Origin: Cardiocondyla obscurior
Taxonomy: Eukaryota; Arthropoda; Insecta; Hymenoptera; Formicidae
Assembly: GCF_019399895.1 (NCBI RefSeq)
Contig: NC_091867.1
Span: 1,550,001 to 1,614,000, forward strand
Direction of reading: 5' to 3'
DNA: 64,000 bases
Shown: positions 1-11,350 of the stretch, piece by piece
How the letters are laid out: every line of letters starts with the position of its first letter
How positions within the stretch are numbered: position 1 is the stretch's first letter
Notes under the pieces: generated by a model
What the model was told of the DNA's origin: nothing
Databases searched by the model: none
The model's input: only the letters and a program-made list of their open reading frames with translations
Translations under genes and position numbers: made by a program

Positions 1-269
1 GAGGCCACATAAGAATAAATTTATATTTTCAAATTCACGATTCCTTGTGAACCCTCTTTTGTTTTGCTCGCTGGAAATTTAATACCGAACTCTAAACGTT
101 TGTGCGTTTATGCTGGCAGATGTTTACAGCCTCTTTGCTGTAGGCTGGTATAACTGGGGTTCCAAATACTCGGTAATTCACCCAACCGATCCAATTGGTG
201 CCTTGGTACACTGGAGACGAGACACTAACACATCCCAGTACCAACGTGCAAAGAGGGATGAATTTAATA
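1..269 (-). other. Rac1: Rac1 3' untranslated region (partial)
   Basis: This stretch follows the Rac1 stop codon on the minus strand. I see no coding content and no canonical AATAAA on the minus strand here, so the 3' UTR probably continues past the window edge. A 66-codon plus-strand reading frame at 110-310 is only the antisense of the Rac1 tail and UTR. Confidence 0.6.
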
Positions 270-1538
270 TTATAGAAGGAAACATCTGCGCTTTGGCTTC
301 ACTTGCATAACAGGGCACAGCACGGCGCGTATTGCCTCGTCAAATACAGTCTTCAAGCCTTTCTGCGTCAAGGCAGAGCATTCCAAATATTTGACAGCTC
401 CGATTTCCTTTGCCATCGCTAAACCCTGCGGTAAAACAATAAATATTGAAACAAACGACTTTTCAATTCATATTATTCTCTTTCCATTTTCTTTTATATA
501 AAATCGCAATTAAATTTGTTCCTATTATAACACAACGATGACAAACCTGAGGGTAAGTAATGGGAGCTAGCTTTTTGTCTTTCAAACGCTCAATGGTTTC
601 CTTATCCTCGCGTAGATCAAGCTTAGTGCCAACTAGGATGATCGGAGTGGATGGACAGTGGTGACGTACCTCTGGATACCATTTGGCACGCACGTTCTCA
701 AAACTCGCCGGGTTTACCAAGGAAAAGCAAATTAGAAAAACATCGGTTTGTGGATACGACAGCGGCCGCAGTCTGTCGTAATCCTCCTGCCCTGCTGTGT
801 CCCACAGGCCGAGATTGATCGGTTTCCCATCTACCATCACATTCGCCGAGTAATTGTCGAATACCGTCGGAATGTATTCTCCAGGAAAAGCATTGGTGGT
901 GTAGCTTATCAACAAGCATGTTTTACCCACGGCACTGCAGGACAGAAATGCAATAATTACTTATACATACACTCATTTATTATTTTCGTACAAACACGTG
1001 TATTAGTTTCAGTTCATATTTTCGTAGCAACGTCTCGTTATACGAATCATTAGGTGAGTAGCAAAATACGCGAATTGCTTTCCCCGAGTAATTTCGGCTC
1101 AAGGATACCGTTAAAAGAACGATTTGACTCGAGTTTCTTGGCTCGAAGTCGGGCGGTTAAATTTTGTTCCACGCGTCCCGGGGGTCTTTCGTCACCATGC
1201 GGTAGTGGAGGTACCGCGACGACCTCAGCGTGAAAACACAGGGAACACGTCAACGATATTCCTCGGGTATCGCTAGCAGCAAGGCCACACGGGCGTGGTA
1301 GCCTCGCCGCTGACGGCCCGGGAGATGACAAAGGAGGCGGCGAGGCGAATTTCGAGCACGTCACGAAATCAGTCGTCCCTTCGAGACGGTGGGTCCCTTG
1401 ACCCCTCACGCGAATCCCTTCGTCCTTTCGTCCGGGACCCCCGGAGGGCCTTCGAAAGCGTCCCGCGGACCTCCTCGCGACAGTCCTCGCTGTGATTACG
1501 TACCCATCGCCGACGACCACGCACTTGATGGCCTGCAT
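270..1538 (-). CDS. Rac1: Rho-family small GTPase Rac1
   Basis: Rac1 switches between GDP and GTP forms at the plasma membrane and drives actin remodelling through WAVE/PAK effectors. Coding exons on the minus strand are 1504-1538, 547-934 and 270-425, joined in phases 2 and 0 to give 192 aa, the standard Rac length. Visible motifs are the P-loop GDGAVGKT at residues 10-17 (split by intron 1 after GDG), switch I with the effector loop TVFDNYSANV, DTAGQ at 57-61, TKLD near 116, the Rho insert helix, SAL near 158, a basic tail KPKRR and the prenylation box CFLL at the C-terminus. The start is the ATG of MQAIKCVVVGDG. The gene is divergent from FucTB, 741 bp between start codons. Rac1 and Rac2 paralogues are nearly identical, so the exact paralogue name is uncertain. 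The family call is very secure. Confidence 0.96.
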
Positions 1539-2279
1539 CCTGAATGTCCAATACCGTTCGTAATACACACGGAAGCACGTAAAATCGCGCGACACCCCAA
1601 GTCGATTCTAAACGAGGGAGAGAGAGAGAGAGAAGGGGAGAGGGGGAGAAAGATACACAAAGATAAAGAGAGAAGAGAGAGAACGGGAGAGGAAGAGACA
1701 AACAGCGCGGACGTACGCGACAGGAAGAGGGCAGCGGCGACGGAGGAGAAGAGGTGGAGGAGGAGCGCGTTGAAAGAACGAAAACGGTGGAGGGGAAGGG
1801 GAGAGGGAAGAGAGAGAACCGTGCGAGAGAAGAGGTTCGCGGGAGGAAGCGCGATGGACGCGACGATGCGGTTGAGGTTAGAGCGCGACGGGAGATACGT
1901 GACCGGTGACGGAGGCGCGATAAGCTCCAGCGGCCGATTGACTGGCTGGGTGCCGCTGGCTGGCTTGCTTTTTGTTAATCGGCCCGTGGGCACGCGAGAA
2001 CACAACGGCGATCGCAGCGGGAGGCAATACGGAGCGGGTCGGCTGCGACGTATCTATCAAGATTTTCCTACGCGGACTCGGCGCGCGCGGCGCGACGAGC
2101 GGAGTAGCTGCGAATACGCAACCAACTTATCGACGGCTCACCGTGTTTGTAATACCGATTCGCCTACGCGGAGCACCAACGGAGGGAGGTACGTACCACC
2201 GTTTTTCGAGAAAGGGTTAGAGCGCTCCGGGACGGGATTCCTTTTTATTTTTCTCACAAACAATGCGCCCGAAGCTGTA
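1539..2279. promoter_or_regulatory. Shared divergent promoter region of Rac1 and FucTB
   Basis: The 741 bp between the two start codons must hold both 5' UTRs and both promoters. A purine-rich tract at about 1612-1850 on the plus strand contains many GAGAG motifs, the core that GAGA factor binds in insects. No clear TATA box was seen. Whether GAGA factor acts here is inference. Confidence 0.6.
1612..1850 (+). repeat. Purine-rich (GA/GGA) tract
   Basis: The plus strand is strongly skewed to A and G, with (GA)n runs near 1618-1635 and 1664-1690 and GGAG-rich stretches after that. It keeps an arginine/glutamate-rich reading frame open, which I regard as a composition effect. Confidence 0.8.
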
Positions 2280-4127
2280 ATGTCGCGAAGAATACGTGTT
2301 ATGTTCACAACCGCGTCCGTGTTGGGTGTATGCGTCGTAATATTTCAGGTATGTGTGAATTTATGTGTCAATTATATCGTTGATCGAATTGTCAGCCGGC
2401 GGAAATTAATTAATTTTTCTTATGATTTAAAGGTATGCTTAATTCTGCGCGATCGCAAAGACTGGTCTCTCTCAGGTAATTCTTTTAACTGCCGTATCGA
2501 TGCTTTCCGACTAAGATTGACGTGTTGTTCTGTCACGCCCAGATGACGACGTGCCTGTGATATTATGGTGGACGCCGTTCGGCAACAATAAACGAATAAA
2601 AACCTGCGGGAACGCTAGATGTTATTTCACGCACGATAGAACGTTTGAGAAAAACGTGCGACTGAAAGTACGATACCTTTGCACTTTTCTCTCTTTTTTT
2701 TTTTTAAAATCAACTCGGAATAAATTCTAAATATCTTGTATGTGTTACTAAATTTTAGAGTATTCTGTTTTATGGAAGCAATTTTCGCGTTTATGACTTA
2801 CCGAACTGGAGGAGCAGTGCCATATCGTGGGGTTTACTGCACGAGGAATCGCCCAGAAACAATCCCATACTCGTTCACGAGGAAGCACTTAATCTCTTCA
2901 ATTATTCCTCGACATTTAGCAGATATAGCGATGTACCACTTATGCTTCTTGATTTACCAGGTTTAGAAGAATTAGTAGGTAAATGTTAGATAAGAGACGC
3001 GCCTATCATGTCACTCTCTTCAACCATTATTTTCCATTGCTTGATAATTAAAAATTTTATAGTTTTCTAAGTTTGAAAAGTTTATTAAAAAATATAAAAA
3101 TAGGAGGTGTTTGTAGGAGAGTCGTATTACGTATCTACCAAAGAGAAGTCCGCACTGATGCGCGCGGAAAATTTAGCATCAGTATTATATATTCAATCTG
3201 ACTGTGATACAGCTAGTGACAGGGATCGCTATGTCTTAGAGTTAATGAAGCATATTCGAATTGACTCCTACGGTGCATGCGTGAATAATGCACAGCTCGA
3301 CGACAGGTACATTTATTTAAAACGGCACATTTTTAGCGAAATTATTAACCAAAAAATAAAATGTGCCTGTCTTTAGGTTGAAAAACAACTATCTCGACAT
3401 TTTAAATAATCATGAATTCTTGTCTTTTGTGGCCAAATACAAGTTTACTATAGCCTTTGAGAATGCGATTTGCAACGATTACATTACAGAAAAACTATGG
3501 AGGCCACTTATCGTTGGCTCTATACCGATATATTACGGATCGCCATCTTTTAAGGTACTTAATTTTTTTTTTTCTTCACGAGATTTGATTTTCTTAATTT
3601 AATCTGCGTTATTTATTAAACTTTTAATTTTATAGGATTGGTTGCCAAATAATAAATCTGCTATCTCGATACTAGACTTTGCCAGTCCAGCAGAACTTGC
3701 TAAGCTTTTGCACAATCTTTTAAAAAATAATTCAGCATATGAAGAATATTTGTCTCACAAATTAGATAAGCACAATAATCGCGTTACAAATAGCAAGTTT
3801 TTACATGTGCTTGAAACGAGACCAAAGAAAGATTCAAATCAATTTGTGGATTATATGGAAGAATTTGAATGTTTTGTCTGTAAAAAAATACATAAAGACA
3901 ATCACGAATTAGAAACTAGGATGGTAACAAAAAAACAATATGACTGTTCCGTCCCGAGAGATCCAATAACAGGCGAAATCAATAAGCGTAATTGGTGGAT
4001 GGAACAGTGGAATATTGAAAAATGTGCAGCCAAGTTATTAACTCGTTACATAACTAGCAACATCAGCATTGATATAAAACATTTTGATGACCAAAAAATA
4101 AATATGTACGACAATGACGAATGCTAA
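2280..4127 (+). CDS. FucTB: Alpha-1,3-fucosyltransferase family 10 (FUT10/FUT11-like)
   Basis: This is a GT10-family fucosyltransferase, a type II membrane protein of the secretory pathway using GDP-fucose. Vertebrate FUT10/FUT11 have been reported to O-fucosylate EMI domains. Coding exons are 2280-2348, 2433-2475, 2543-2667, 2759-2978, 3117-3306, 3377-3554 and 3636-4127; phases agree and give 438 aa (human FUT10 is 479). The N-terminus has a short basic stretch and one hydrophobic anchor at about residues 8-28. Family motifs in order are PVILWWTPF, LFYGSNF, LLHEESPRNN, FSRYSDVPL, YIQSDCD, HIRIDSYG, FAKYKFTIAFENAI-type block with NDYITEKLWRP and IYYGSP, then EFECFVCKK with a CxxC. The start at 2280 was chosen because it puts the anchor at the N-terminus. 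An in-frame ATG at 1854 would add 142 low-complexity residues. FUT10 and FUT11 cannot be told apart here. Confidence 0.93.
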
Positions 4128-4559
4128 AATATATCAAGTACAAAAGTTTTATAGTTTTAATATGAATATAAATACTCGAATGTGATTTATGGACTAGGAA
4201 TACGAATGTTTATAAATCCGAATATACGTTACCAGCATTTCTATTTTAGAATTGTAGAAATAGTTTTTACATTTTGTATAAAATAATATGATAGAAATTA
4301 TTAAATGCATTTTACAAAATATATAAGCTTGCACGATAGAAAAAGATTGTTTTTTTTTATACGTACCTATGTACAATATTTTTTAATTGTAAACAGTATT
4401 AGAATTTAGCATTAGTCTTATTTGCCTGTGAAACTCGTCACGTTTATCATAATTATTTATTATATGAGTAATTAAATTTTATCTCACTTTATATGCATTT
4501 AAGCGTAAAGATAAAACAGTTTTAATAAAAAGCTAAGATTTTTGCATATAAAGCCTTCT
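4128..4559. other. Convergent 3' region between FucTB and TBCD
   Basis: This AT-rich stretch lies between the two stop codons. A minus-strand AATAAA (plus-strand TTTATT) at 4456-4461 suits the TBCD mRNA, about 100 nt past its stop. On the plus strand the only canonical AATAAA after the FucTB stop is at 4524-4529. If both are used, the two mRNAs overlap tail-to-tail. No gene is seen. Confidence 0.6.
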
Positions 4560-7500
4560 TCAATTCGTTGATTTTGTTTGTAAAACTGGAGCAGACACCT
4601 TCATTAGCTCACACAAATTATTTCGAATTGGACGCAAATCTTGGATTGGCTGCTCCCAATCTGTCGCGTTCAATTTTGTGAGTATATTCGTTAAATCTTC
4701 TTCCGCTATATCCATTTCCTCTCCGTAAAGTGTCAATGCCTCATAGGTACGTATAGCCGTTGTCTTTCTTAAGCTTGTATACTTGTGACACAAAAATATG
4801 CTCAATTGACAAAACGCTCTTTTTGCAACAGGTCCTCGTACCTAAAATGGTAGTCGTTAACATATAAACCATTATATTTATGTAATTAGTTACTTTTATA
4901 ACTTGAAATAAACATTTTCATTAATCTTCACAAACCTGAAGCAACTGGCAAAAAACATTTATACTGCTAATAAGCAGTTTCATATTACTGGAATATTTTA
5001 TTTCATGTTTCAATAGTGTCAGTATACGTTCCGATATCATATTGTCCGCATTATCCAAGACAGATTGAATGCACCCTGAACTCAATAAACGATCCAAAAA
5101 AGCCAACATCGATGTTATCATTCGTTCATTCTTATGACTCTTTTCGAATATATTTAATATTTTTTCACATAAATCTTGTAAACCCGCTTCATCGATCTCT
5201 TGCAGATATGTGAATAAAGAAACACTCGAATATTTTACCTAATAAAAATAAACGAGATATATTAAGTAAAATATATAGATATTCAGATAATATTTTATAT
5301 AGAATATGTAATCTTTAATAAATATTATACTTGCCAATGATTCGCTTATGCCGCCAACACTGAATATAATTCCGCGTAACAAATTTATTTTATACGGTCG
5401 AAAACTTAACATTTTAATAAATCGTGGAAATGTTGCAGACTCCATTCGCCACTCAATAGCTTCCTTACATTCGTTATAAGGAAATATACTTTTCAACTCG
5501 TTGTGATATGGTATATTCGGCAGCGGTGGATCGCTATAAAAACAAAGAATTAGTTAATCAGAATATAAATTTTAGTTAAAAAACTATAGTTCCTTTCTTG
5601 CTTCTGTATAAATCGTATACTTACGACAAACAAAATACATTTTTACCTGTGTATAAGGGCACTGAACACAGCACCAGCCTGAGCTCGAATTCCGTCTATT
5701 CTCTCAACAGCTTGCTGTGCAATGCCACCGATAATATTAGCCATTAAATCCTCGTTTAATACAGATAATAATTTTGCTTGCGATACTAAATTGGTCAACA
5801 CCTGTAATATAGATATTTTTGTGGTAATTAATTTTCTAGCACATATTAACGAAACAATTATGTTATAATAAAAGGAATGCGCACATGTAATCCAATCATA
5901 GCCGCTTCTCTCACCCAAGCACCTATGTCTCCTCGACTGTCTATCGTATATTCTTTAAGAGCTAACAAATAACAATTGTACAGTTCAGGCACAAATAATT
6001 GCCATTTGTCTGAAAAATAATGTATTTATTTCGAATAAATATCGTCAGGTGTTGAAAAATATGTAATATATAGTTGAAAACTCACCGATTTCATCAATTC
6101 CCAATGTTTGCAACACCATCGTTAGAGAGTGCAAAGATTCTTTTCTGCTCTGCGCCCACTTCAACGTGTTTTCGGATATATGAGTACATGTTATTAATGA
6201 ATTTATAATATCCATCACTCTTTCACGAATTACGAACAGTGGAAAGTGTCCTACAAAATAATTAAAAAAATACAAGTGTTTAAATTGATATTTATACTTG
6301 GTAAATAAAAACTTTTAATGTAAGTAAATCAAGTCTTTTAATTACCTATTGCTTGTGCAAATCCTATTCTAATTGATTGATTACTCGATTGTAAGGATTC
6401 CAAATAACGATTAACCACAGCGTTTCGAGCGTCGTAATTGATATCTACATAATATTCGACAAAAAAGTTCGTGTGTGCTTCAGCCGCTTTTAATTTGACT
6501 GCTGATACTTCGTGGCTCAAACATTCCTCTAATAATTTCTGCCAGTCATCTGTATTAAAAATATAAATGTATTACATATAAACACAATTTTATAAAGATG
6601 TAAAATTTATGTTACTACATACCTACAACATCTGATAAATGAATAGGAAAATGCACAATCGAACATTTTTTAATTAGTACGGCACAAGCTTGTTTCATTA
6701 GCTCTCCTCCGAGACCCTTAAATTGTCCTCTATTTCTAAAAGTCCGTACTATGTCTTGTACATCATTTACAGCCGTGGCACCTGAAAAAGCAACGTATGG
6801 AGAGTTGTTTGAAGAAAAATAAAAATTAATCTATATATATATATATATATATATTCTTACCGATAATATATTCAATTTTATCATTATAGTGATTGTACAA
6901 AGCTTCGAGAATTTCTGCAGTGGCTAGTATTGCGCCGTGTCTAACATTTAAATCGATAGAATTCAGCATGTCCAATAAAGTCGGTAATACTGTACTTGTC
7001 ATGTAATGAGGATCAGCTGGAGTCAGATTGAAAAGCGACTGTAACAAATTATTAATGACAGCACTGAAAATGTGTGACATTCAATATTCTAAGCGTTCAG
7101 CTTAATATTATTATCGAAATTTAAACTTACCCTAGCTGAAAGCTCTCTAACTGCAGTGTCCCAATGTGTGACTTTTTTCGATACTAAATGATCTATTAGG
7201 GGCTTCGTATATTCTTCATATTGCGCTATTTGTACACTGATAGATAATATTATAAGAAATGATTAAATTATATAAGCAACATATAGAATGGAATATATTT
7301 GTTAAATTCTATACCTGATTTTAAGGTATGTATGACTCCTTACACCTACTTCAAAGTAATCAGCAATTGTCAGGATATCTATACCATGTGGAAAATTGCC
7401 TTGTCTGCCAACATTTTCTTGAAACGCGGCGGATGCTGCTCTTCTGCAATTTATCTGTAACATTATATTACATAAATTAATGCAATAAGAACGGAAATTA

Positions 7501-9401
7501 CGTAATAATATAATAAAACGTGTGATATACCTCTCTATCAAAGCACGTTACGACTAATAACATTGCTGCAATTTCTTTTACGTAACGTTCGAAAATGTGT
7601 GGATCATATGCTCTTGGAAACGACCAGCAAATGTAGCAGGCAGCGTCCCTGATTAAATAACCGATCGATCCGTAAGTTCTAGGTTCATCGAAGACTAAAG
7701 CTTGCAGAACTACGGGAATGACATCGCTCAAACGATGAGGTAACAATAGGCCACGTCTTCCTAAAATATGTACAGTAAAATACGTAAAATATGTAATGTA
7801 TTTCTAAAAGAAGATGCTTACCAAGTTCCGCGAGTGCCAAACAGCCGCCATGCCACGCTGAATCTGATTCACGTCCGGAGAAAAGATTCAATACAAAACT
7901 CAGAACGTCATCGGCCAAGTCTATCGGTAATCTCGCAGTTATTCTGCCGATACCCTTTGCTGCAGACCATCTGCGTCACAATAAAATAATGTATTAATAA
8001 TGATACATAATTATTATATTTTTGCATGTAATTACATATCAAATTAAAATTTAAACCTTATAGTTATTGCTTTATCCCGAAGACCTTGTATAAGTTGCTC
8101 TATTATATCCTCAATGGCTGGAGGGATCTCTTGATCTTCATTGTCGTTTGAAATATTTAATTTTTTAATGTCATGAATACTATCAATATTGTCAAGATTA
8201 TCCGTTTTAATGTTGGACATAATATTTATCGGCCGACTCATCTTTTGATAGCGCCAGGATGCTAATTTTGTTCTCAGCAATACTAGACCTATAAATTATA
8301 ATAAAAAATTGTTTAACCATCTTATTTTACAATAAGTAAATATGTTGCATGAAATATATTTCAAGAGTTTTAGATACCTATACGTTGAACAACTTTTATT
8401 CTAAATTTTCTAATAAGATCTGCTGGATTTTCATTTAACCGCAGCTTCAACATATTATCGAGAAGCATTTGACTATACGGCTTGACATCTTCTCTGGCAC
8501 TGTGCTTCAATATTGAAGCTATTACAGCCAAAGGTCCATGTCTTAAAGGATCACCTTCTATGCACTAAAGAAATAAAATAATATACATATAATATATGCA
8601 CAATTTGGAAAAATCTATGTTATATTATTAAAAATTAAAAAATGTCTACCTTTAAACACCACATAATCATCTCTTCTAAATATAACTTCTTGACATCTGA
8701 TCTTGTTAAAAAGTTTGCTATTAAAAACACAGCTGCCACGGCACATGCATCTTTTGACAAGCAATATAATTTGCACACTTTCAAAATTCTGAAACATTTA
8801 ATACAATATTAAAAAAAAGGTGTATTTAACTCTCATTTAAAGTTGTTTTATCTGACAAATAATAATTTAAATGATACCTAACAATGATAGTTTGTTCAGG
8901 ATCTATGTTCTCAGATGTTTCTAAACGAGACAGAGGAAATGGTATCTTTGAGATAATGGACAACCAGATGAGCAAAACGTATCTAGTCTCCCATGTTCCA
9001 ACGTCATTTGGGTCCTGTTTTTCAAGCATCCTCAGCACAGGCAACAAGTCTCCTACCTCATGCGGAAGATAAGTAACAATTCTCTTATACGTCTTTACTG
9101 ACATGATGATAAACAGGTACTTGAATGCGTTGTGTTTGATACTTTCCAGATAGTCGTCGTCCTTGATAATCGATAATAGAGATTCAAGGATTTTTTCGAG
9201 GTAAGGGTCTAGAAGTTGATGCTGATCCTGATACTGAGACAGGATGAAGTTGAAGCGATCCCTGTTCCGTTCTACGAGACTCGCCGGCAGGTCCGGCCGT
9301 TTCAATTCCGCTATTAGAACAGTCACCTCGTCCACCTCTTTGAAAGTGCTGAACCCGCATCCCACCCTCTCCGGGATGTCAGTGCCATCGTTCAGCACCA
9401 T
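4560..9401 (-). CDS. TBCD: Tubulin-specific chaperone D (tubulin folding cofactor D)
   Basis: TBCD captures beta-tubulin and, with cofactors C and E and Arl2, assembles or takes apart the alpha/beta-tubulin dimer in the cytosol. Minus-strand coding exons are 8878-9401, 8650-8788, 8378-8564, 8057-8288, 7822-7970, 7531-7760, 7315-7454, 7131-7236, 6861-7038, 6623-6781, 6346-6549, 6086-6250, 5885-6009, 5647-5801, 5335-5533, 4936-5238 and 4560-4841. All phases agree and yield 1158 aa (human 1192). The protein is a HEAT-repeat solenoid. Conserved blocks include LLDPYLEKI near the N-terminus, WETRYVLLIWLS, SAWHGGCLALAELG, INCRRAASAAFQENVGRQG, NVRHGAILATAEI, DSRGDIGAWVREAAM (about residues 818-832) and AQQAVERIDGIRAQA in the C-terminal TFCD domain. 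Intron 15 has a GC donor. The start is the first in-frame ATG (9399-9401); the frame is open upstream without another ATG. Confidence 0.95.
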
Positions 9402-9530
9402 CGTCCAGGACACGTAGGGTCCGCTAATTCTCGCTCGCACGCACCGATCACAAGTCGCGCAGGAAAACGTTTGCCGTCGTCGAGATAACCATAACCTTAC
9501 AGCGTGGTTTTGACAGATTTGCCAGCTAAT

Positions 9531-9721
9531 GCCTCGGACGCAGAGAGCCCAACTCGGAATCGCGGCTTCCTCGCGACAGATACAGAGGCTCGTCCGTGTG
9601 AAGCCAGCGTTTCGACTGCCGTCGGATAGAAGAACAGGCTAGATCTATACACTGCCTGTCCTGTTCTTTCGTGGCGTCGTCGGCAGATATCGCAGATCCG
9701 CTTCTCGGTACCATCGCGGAG
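9531..9721 (-). repeat. Inverted repeat, left arm (TBCD side)
   Basis: The reverse complement of this segment matches 12420-12611 across its whole length with scattered substitutions and a few indels. A core of about 43 bases (around 9590-9635) has a single mismatch. It begins 130 bp upstream of the TBCD start codon. I see no matching target-site duplication at the outer borders. Confidence 0.85.
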
Positions 9722-9934
9722 TCTTAAATAATTTTAAATAGTACGAAATCCGAGTCACCGAATTGTGTATTGTACGACATTTTCAAGATATAATGTAATA
9801 TAAGTTTTTAATGCACAATGCAACAAAAATTTTCCGTCCCACTTAAACAGACTGCGGACTGTCGGTTGTATATATTTTTAATATTTTCTCTAAGTACAAC
9901 CGGTGTGGTTAAAAATTTTTGATGCATTCTACAC

Positions 9935-10394
9935 ATCACTCATACCTAGTTTAAATTATTATAAAACAAGGAAAAATTGTTCGAATAGGACTTTAAAACT
10001 ACTAAAATACGCGTCGCACAATCCGGCGTAACGCGAATCTCTCAAGCAGCAGATGCCAATTTCCCGAATTGCGTGCAGTAGCGCACGCACTATCAGTCAC
10101 GGCTAACGAAACAGAAAACGACACTCCGCGAGGGACCGACGAATACTCCGGGCTGTACAACGATCAATTAAAAAATAAATTGAAAACGCGAATTATAACC
10201 CGAGAGCGCGAAACAATATTCCGATCACGAGAAAAGCGACCTTGTTTTATAATAACTTAAACACAACACCCCGTATAATATACAAAAACGCAAAACTGTA
10301 CACTCACACTCATACTCATACTCATACTCATACTCATACTCATACTCATACTCACACTCACTCACATAATATTCACCGCGCATTTTATTACAAT
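9935..10394 (+). repeat. Tandem repeat unit, copy 1 (460 bp)
   Basis: This is the first of three direct copies that begin ATCACTCATAC and end near an ATTCACCGCGC segment. It differs from copies 2 and 3 by an expanded hexamer tract and a few substitutions. A 63-codon reading frame inside it is interrupted by a stop in the other two copies, so it is not a conserved gene. Each copy contains a small hairpin with GCGTGC/GCACGC arms. Confidence 0.92.
10308..10349 (+). repeat. (ACTCAT)7 hexamer microsatellite
   Basis: Seven ACTCAT units lie in copy 1 of the larger tandem repeat. The matching place in copies 2 and 3 holds only a short CTCACACTCACACTCGCTCAC-type segment, so the expansion is specific to copy 1. 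Confidence 0.9.
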
Positions 10395-10844
10395 ATCACT
10401 CATACTTAGTTTAAATTATTATAAAACAAGGAAAAATTGTTCGAATAGGACTTATAAAACTACTAAAATACGCGTCGCACAATCCGGCGTAACGCGAATC
10501 TCAAGCAGCAGATGCCAATTTCCCGAATTGCGTGCAGTAGCGCACGCACTATCAGTCACGGCTAACGAAACCGAAAACGACACTCCGCGAGGGACCGACT
10601 AATACTCCGAGCTGTACAACGATCAATTAAAAAATAAATTGAAAACGCGAATTATAACCCGAGAGCGCGAAACAATATTCCGATCACGAGAAAAGCGACC
10701 TTGTTTTATAATAACTTAAACACAACACCCCGTATAATATACAAAAACGCAAAACTGTACGCTCACACTCACACTCGCTCACATAATATTCACCGCGCAC
10801 TTCATAACACTATGACTCATATTCACCGCGCATTTTATTACAAT
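10395..10844 (+). repeat. Tandem repeat unit, copy 2 (450 bp)
   Basis: This copy is nearly identical to copies 1 and 3. It lacks the hexamer expansion but carries an extra partial repeat of the ATTCACCGCGC end segment near 10800-10840. Confidence 0.92.
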
Positions 10845-11249
10845 ATCACTCATACTTAGTTTAAATTATTATAAAACAAGGAAAAATTGTTCGAATAGGA
10901 CTTTAAAACTACTAAAATACGCGTCGCACAATCCGGCGTAACGCGAATCTCAAGCAGCAGATGCCAATTTCCCGAATTGCGTGCAGTAGCGCACGCACTA
11001 TCAGTCACGGCTAACGAAACCGAAAACGACACTCCGCGAGGGACCGACTAATACTCCGAGCTGTACAACGATCAATTAAAAATAAATTGAAAACGCGAAT
11101 TATAACCCGAGAGCGCGAAACAATATTCCGATCACGAGAAAAGCGACCTTGTTTTATAATAACTTAAACACAACACCCCGTATAATATACAAAAACGCAA
11201 AACTGTACGCTCACACTCACACTCGCTCACATAATATTCACCGCGCATT
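10845..11249 (+). repeat. Tandem repeat unit, copy 3 (405 bp)
   Basis: This last copy stops within the ATTCACCGCGCAT end segment, after which the sequence becomes unrelated. It shares single-base variants with copy 2 against copy 1, for example GACTAATACTCCGAG where copy 1 has GACGAATACTCCGGG. Confidence 0.92.
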
Positions 11250-11310
11250 AGATCGCTCGCAAGATAGTCCACGACGCTTCCGTTAAATCCTCGATCTTGA
11301 CAAAAGAAAT

Positions 11311-11350
11311 ATGATGTATCTTGATGTATCTTGATGTATCTTGATGTATC
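11311..11350 (+). repeat. Four-unit decamer tandem repeat
   Basis: Three exact TTGATGTATC units follow one ATGATGTATC unit. It is a short minisatellite just past the larger tandem array. Confidence 0.9.

Noticed and set aside
1389..2546. 385-codon plus-strand open frame treated as one gene
   Set aside because: Only its last part (2280-2348 and 2433-2475) matches the FucTB N-terminus. The upstream part is arginine-rich low complexity in the shared promoter, and the frame runs through two introns.
7021..7140. Apparent frameshift between TBCD exons 8 and 9
   Set aside because: It arose from choosing the acceptor at 7065. Using the acceptor before 7038 (TTGTTACAG) restores phase and joins SAR to SLFNLTPADP, matching the family.
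10069..10260. 63-aa ORF in tandem repeat copy 1
   Set aside because: Copies 2 and 3 carry an in-frame stop (GACTAA), so the frame is not maintained.
9935..11249. CRISPR-like array
   Set aside because: Units are 400-460 bp direct repeats with no short repeat/spacer pattern, in an animal genome.
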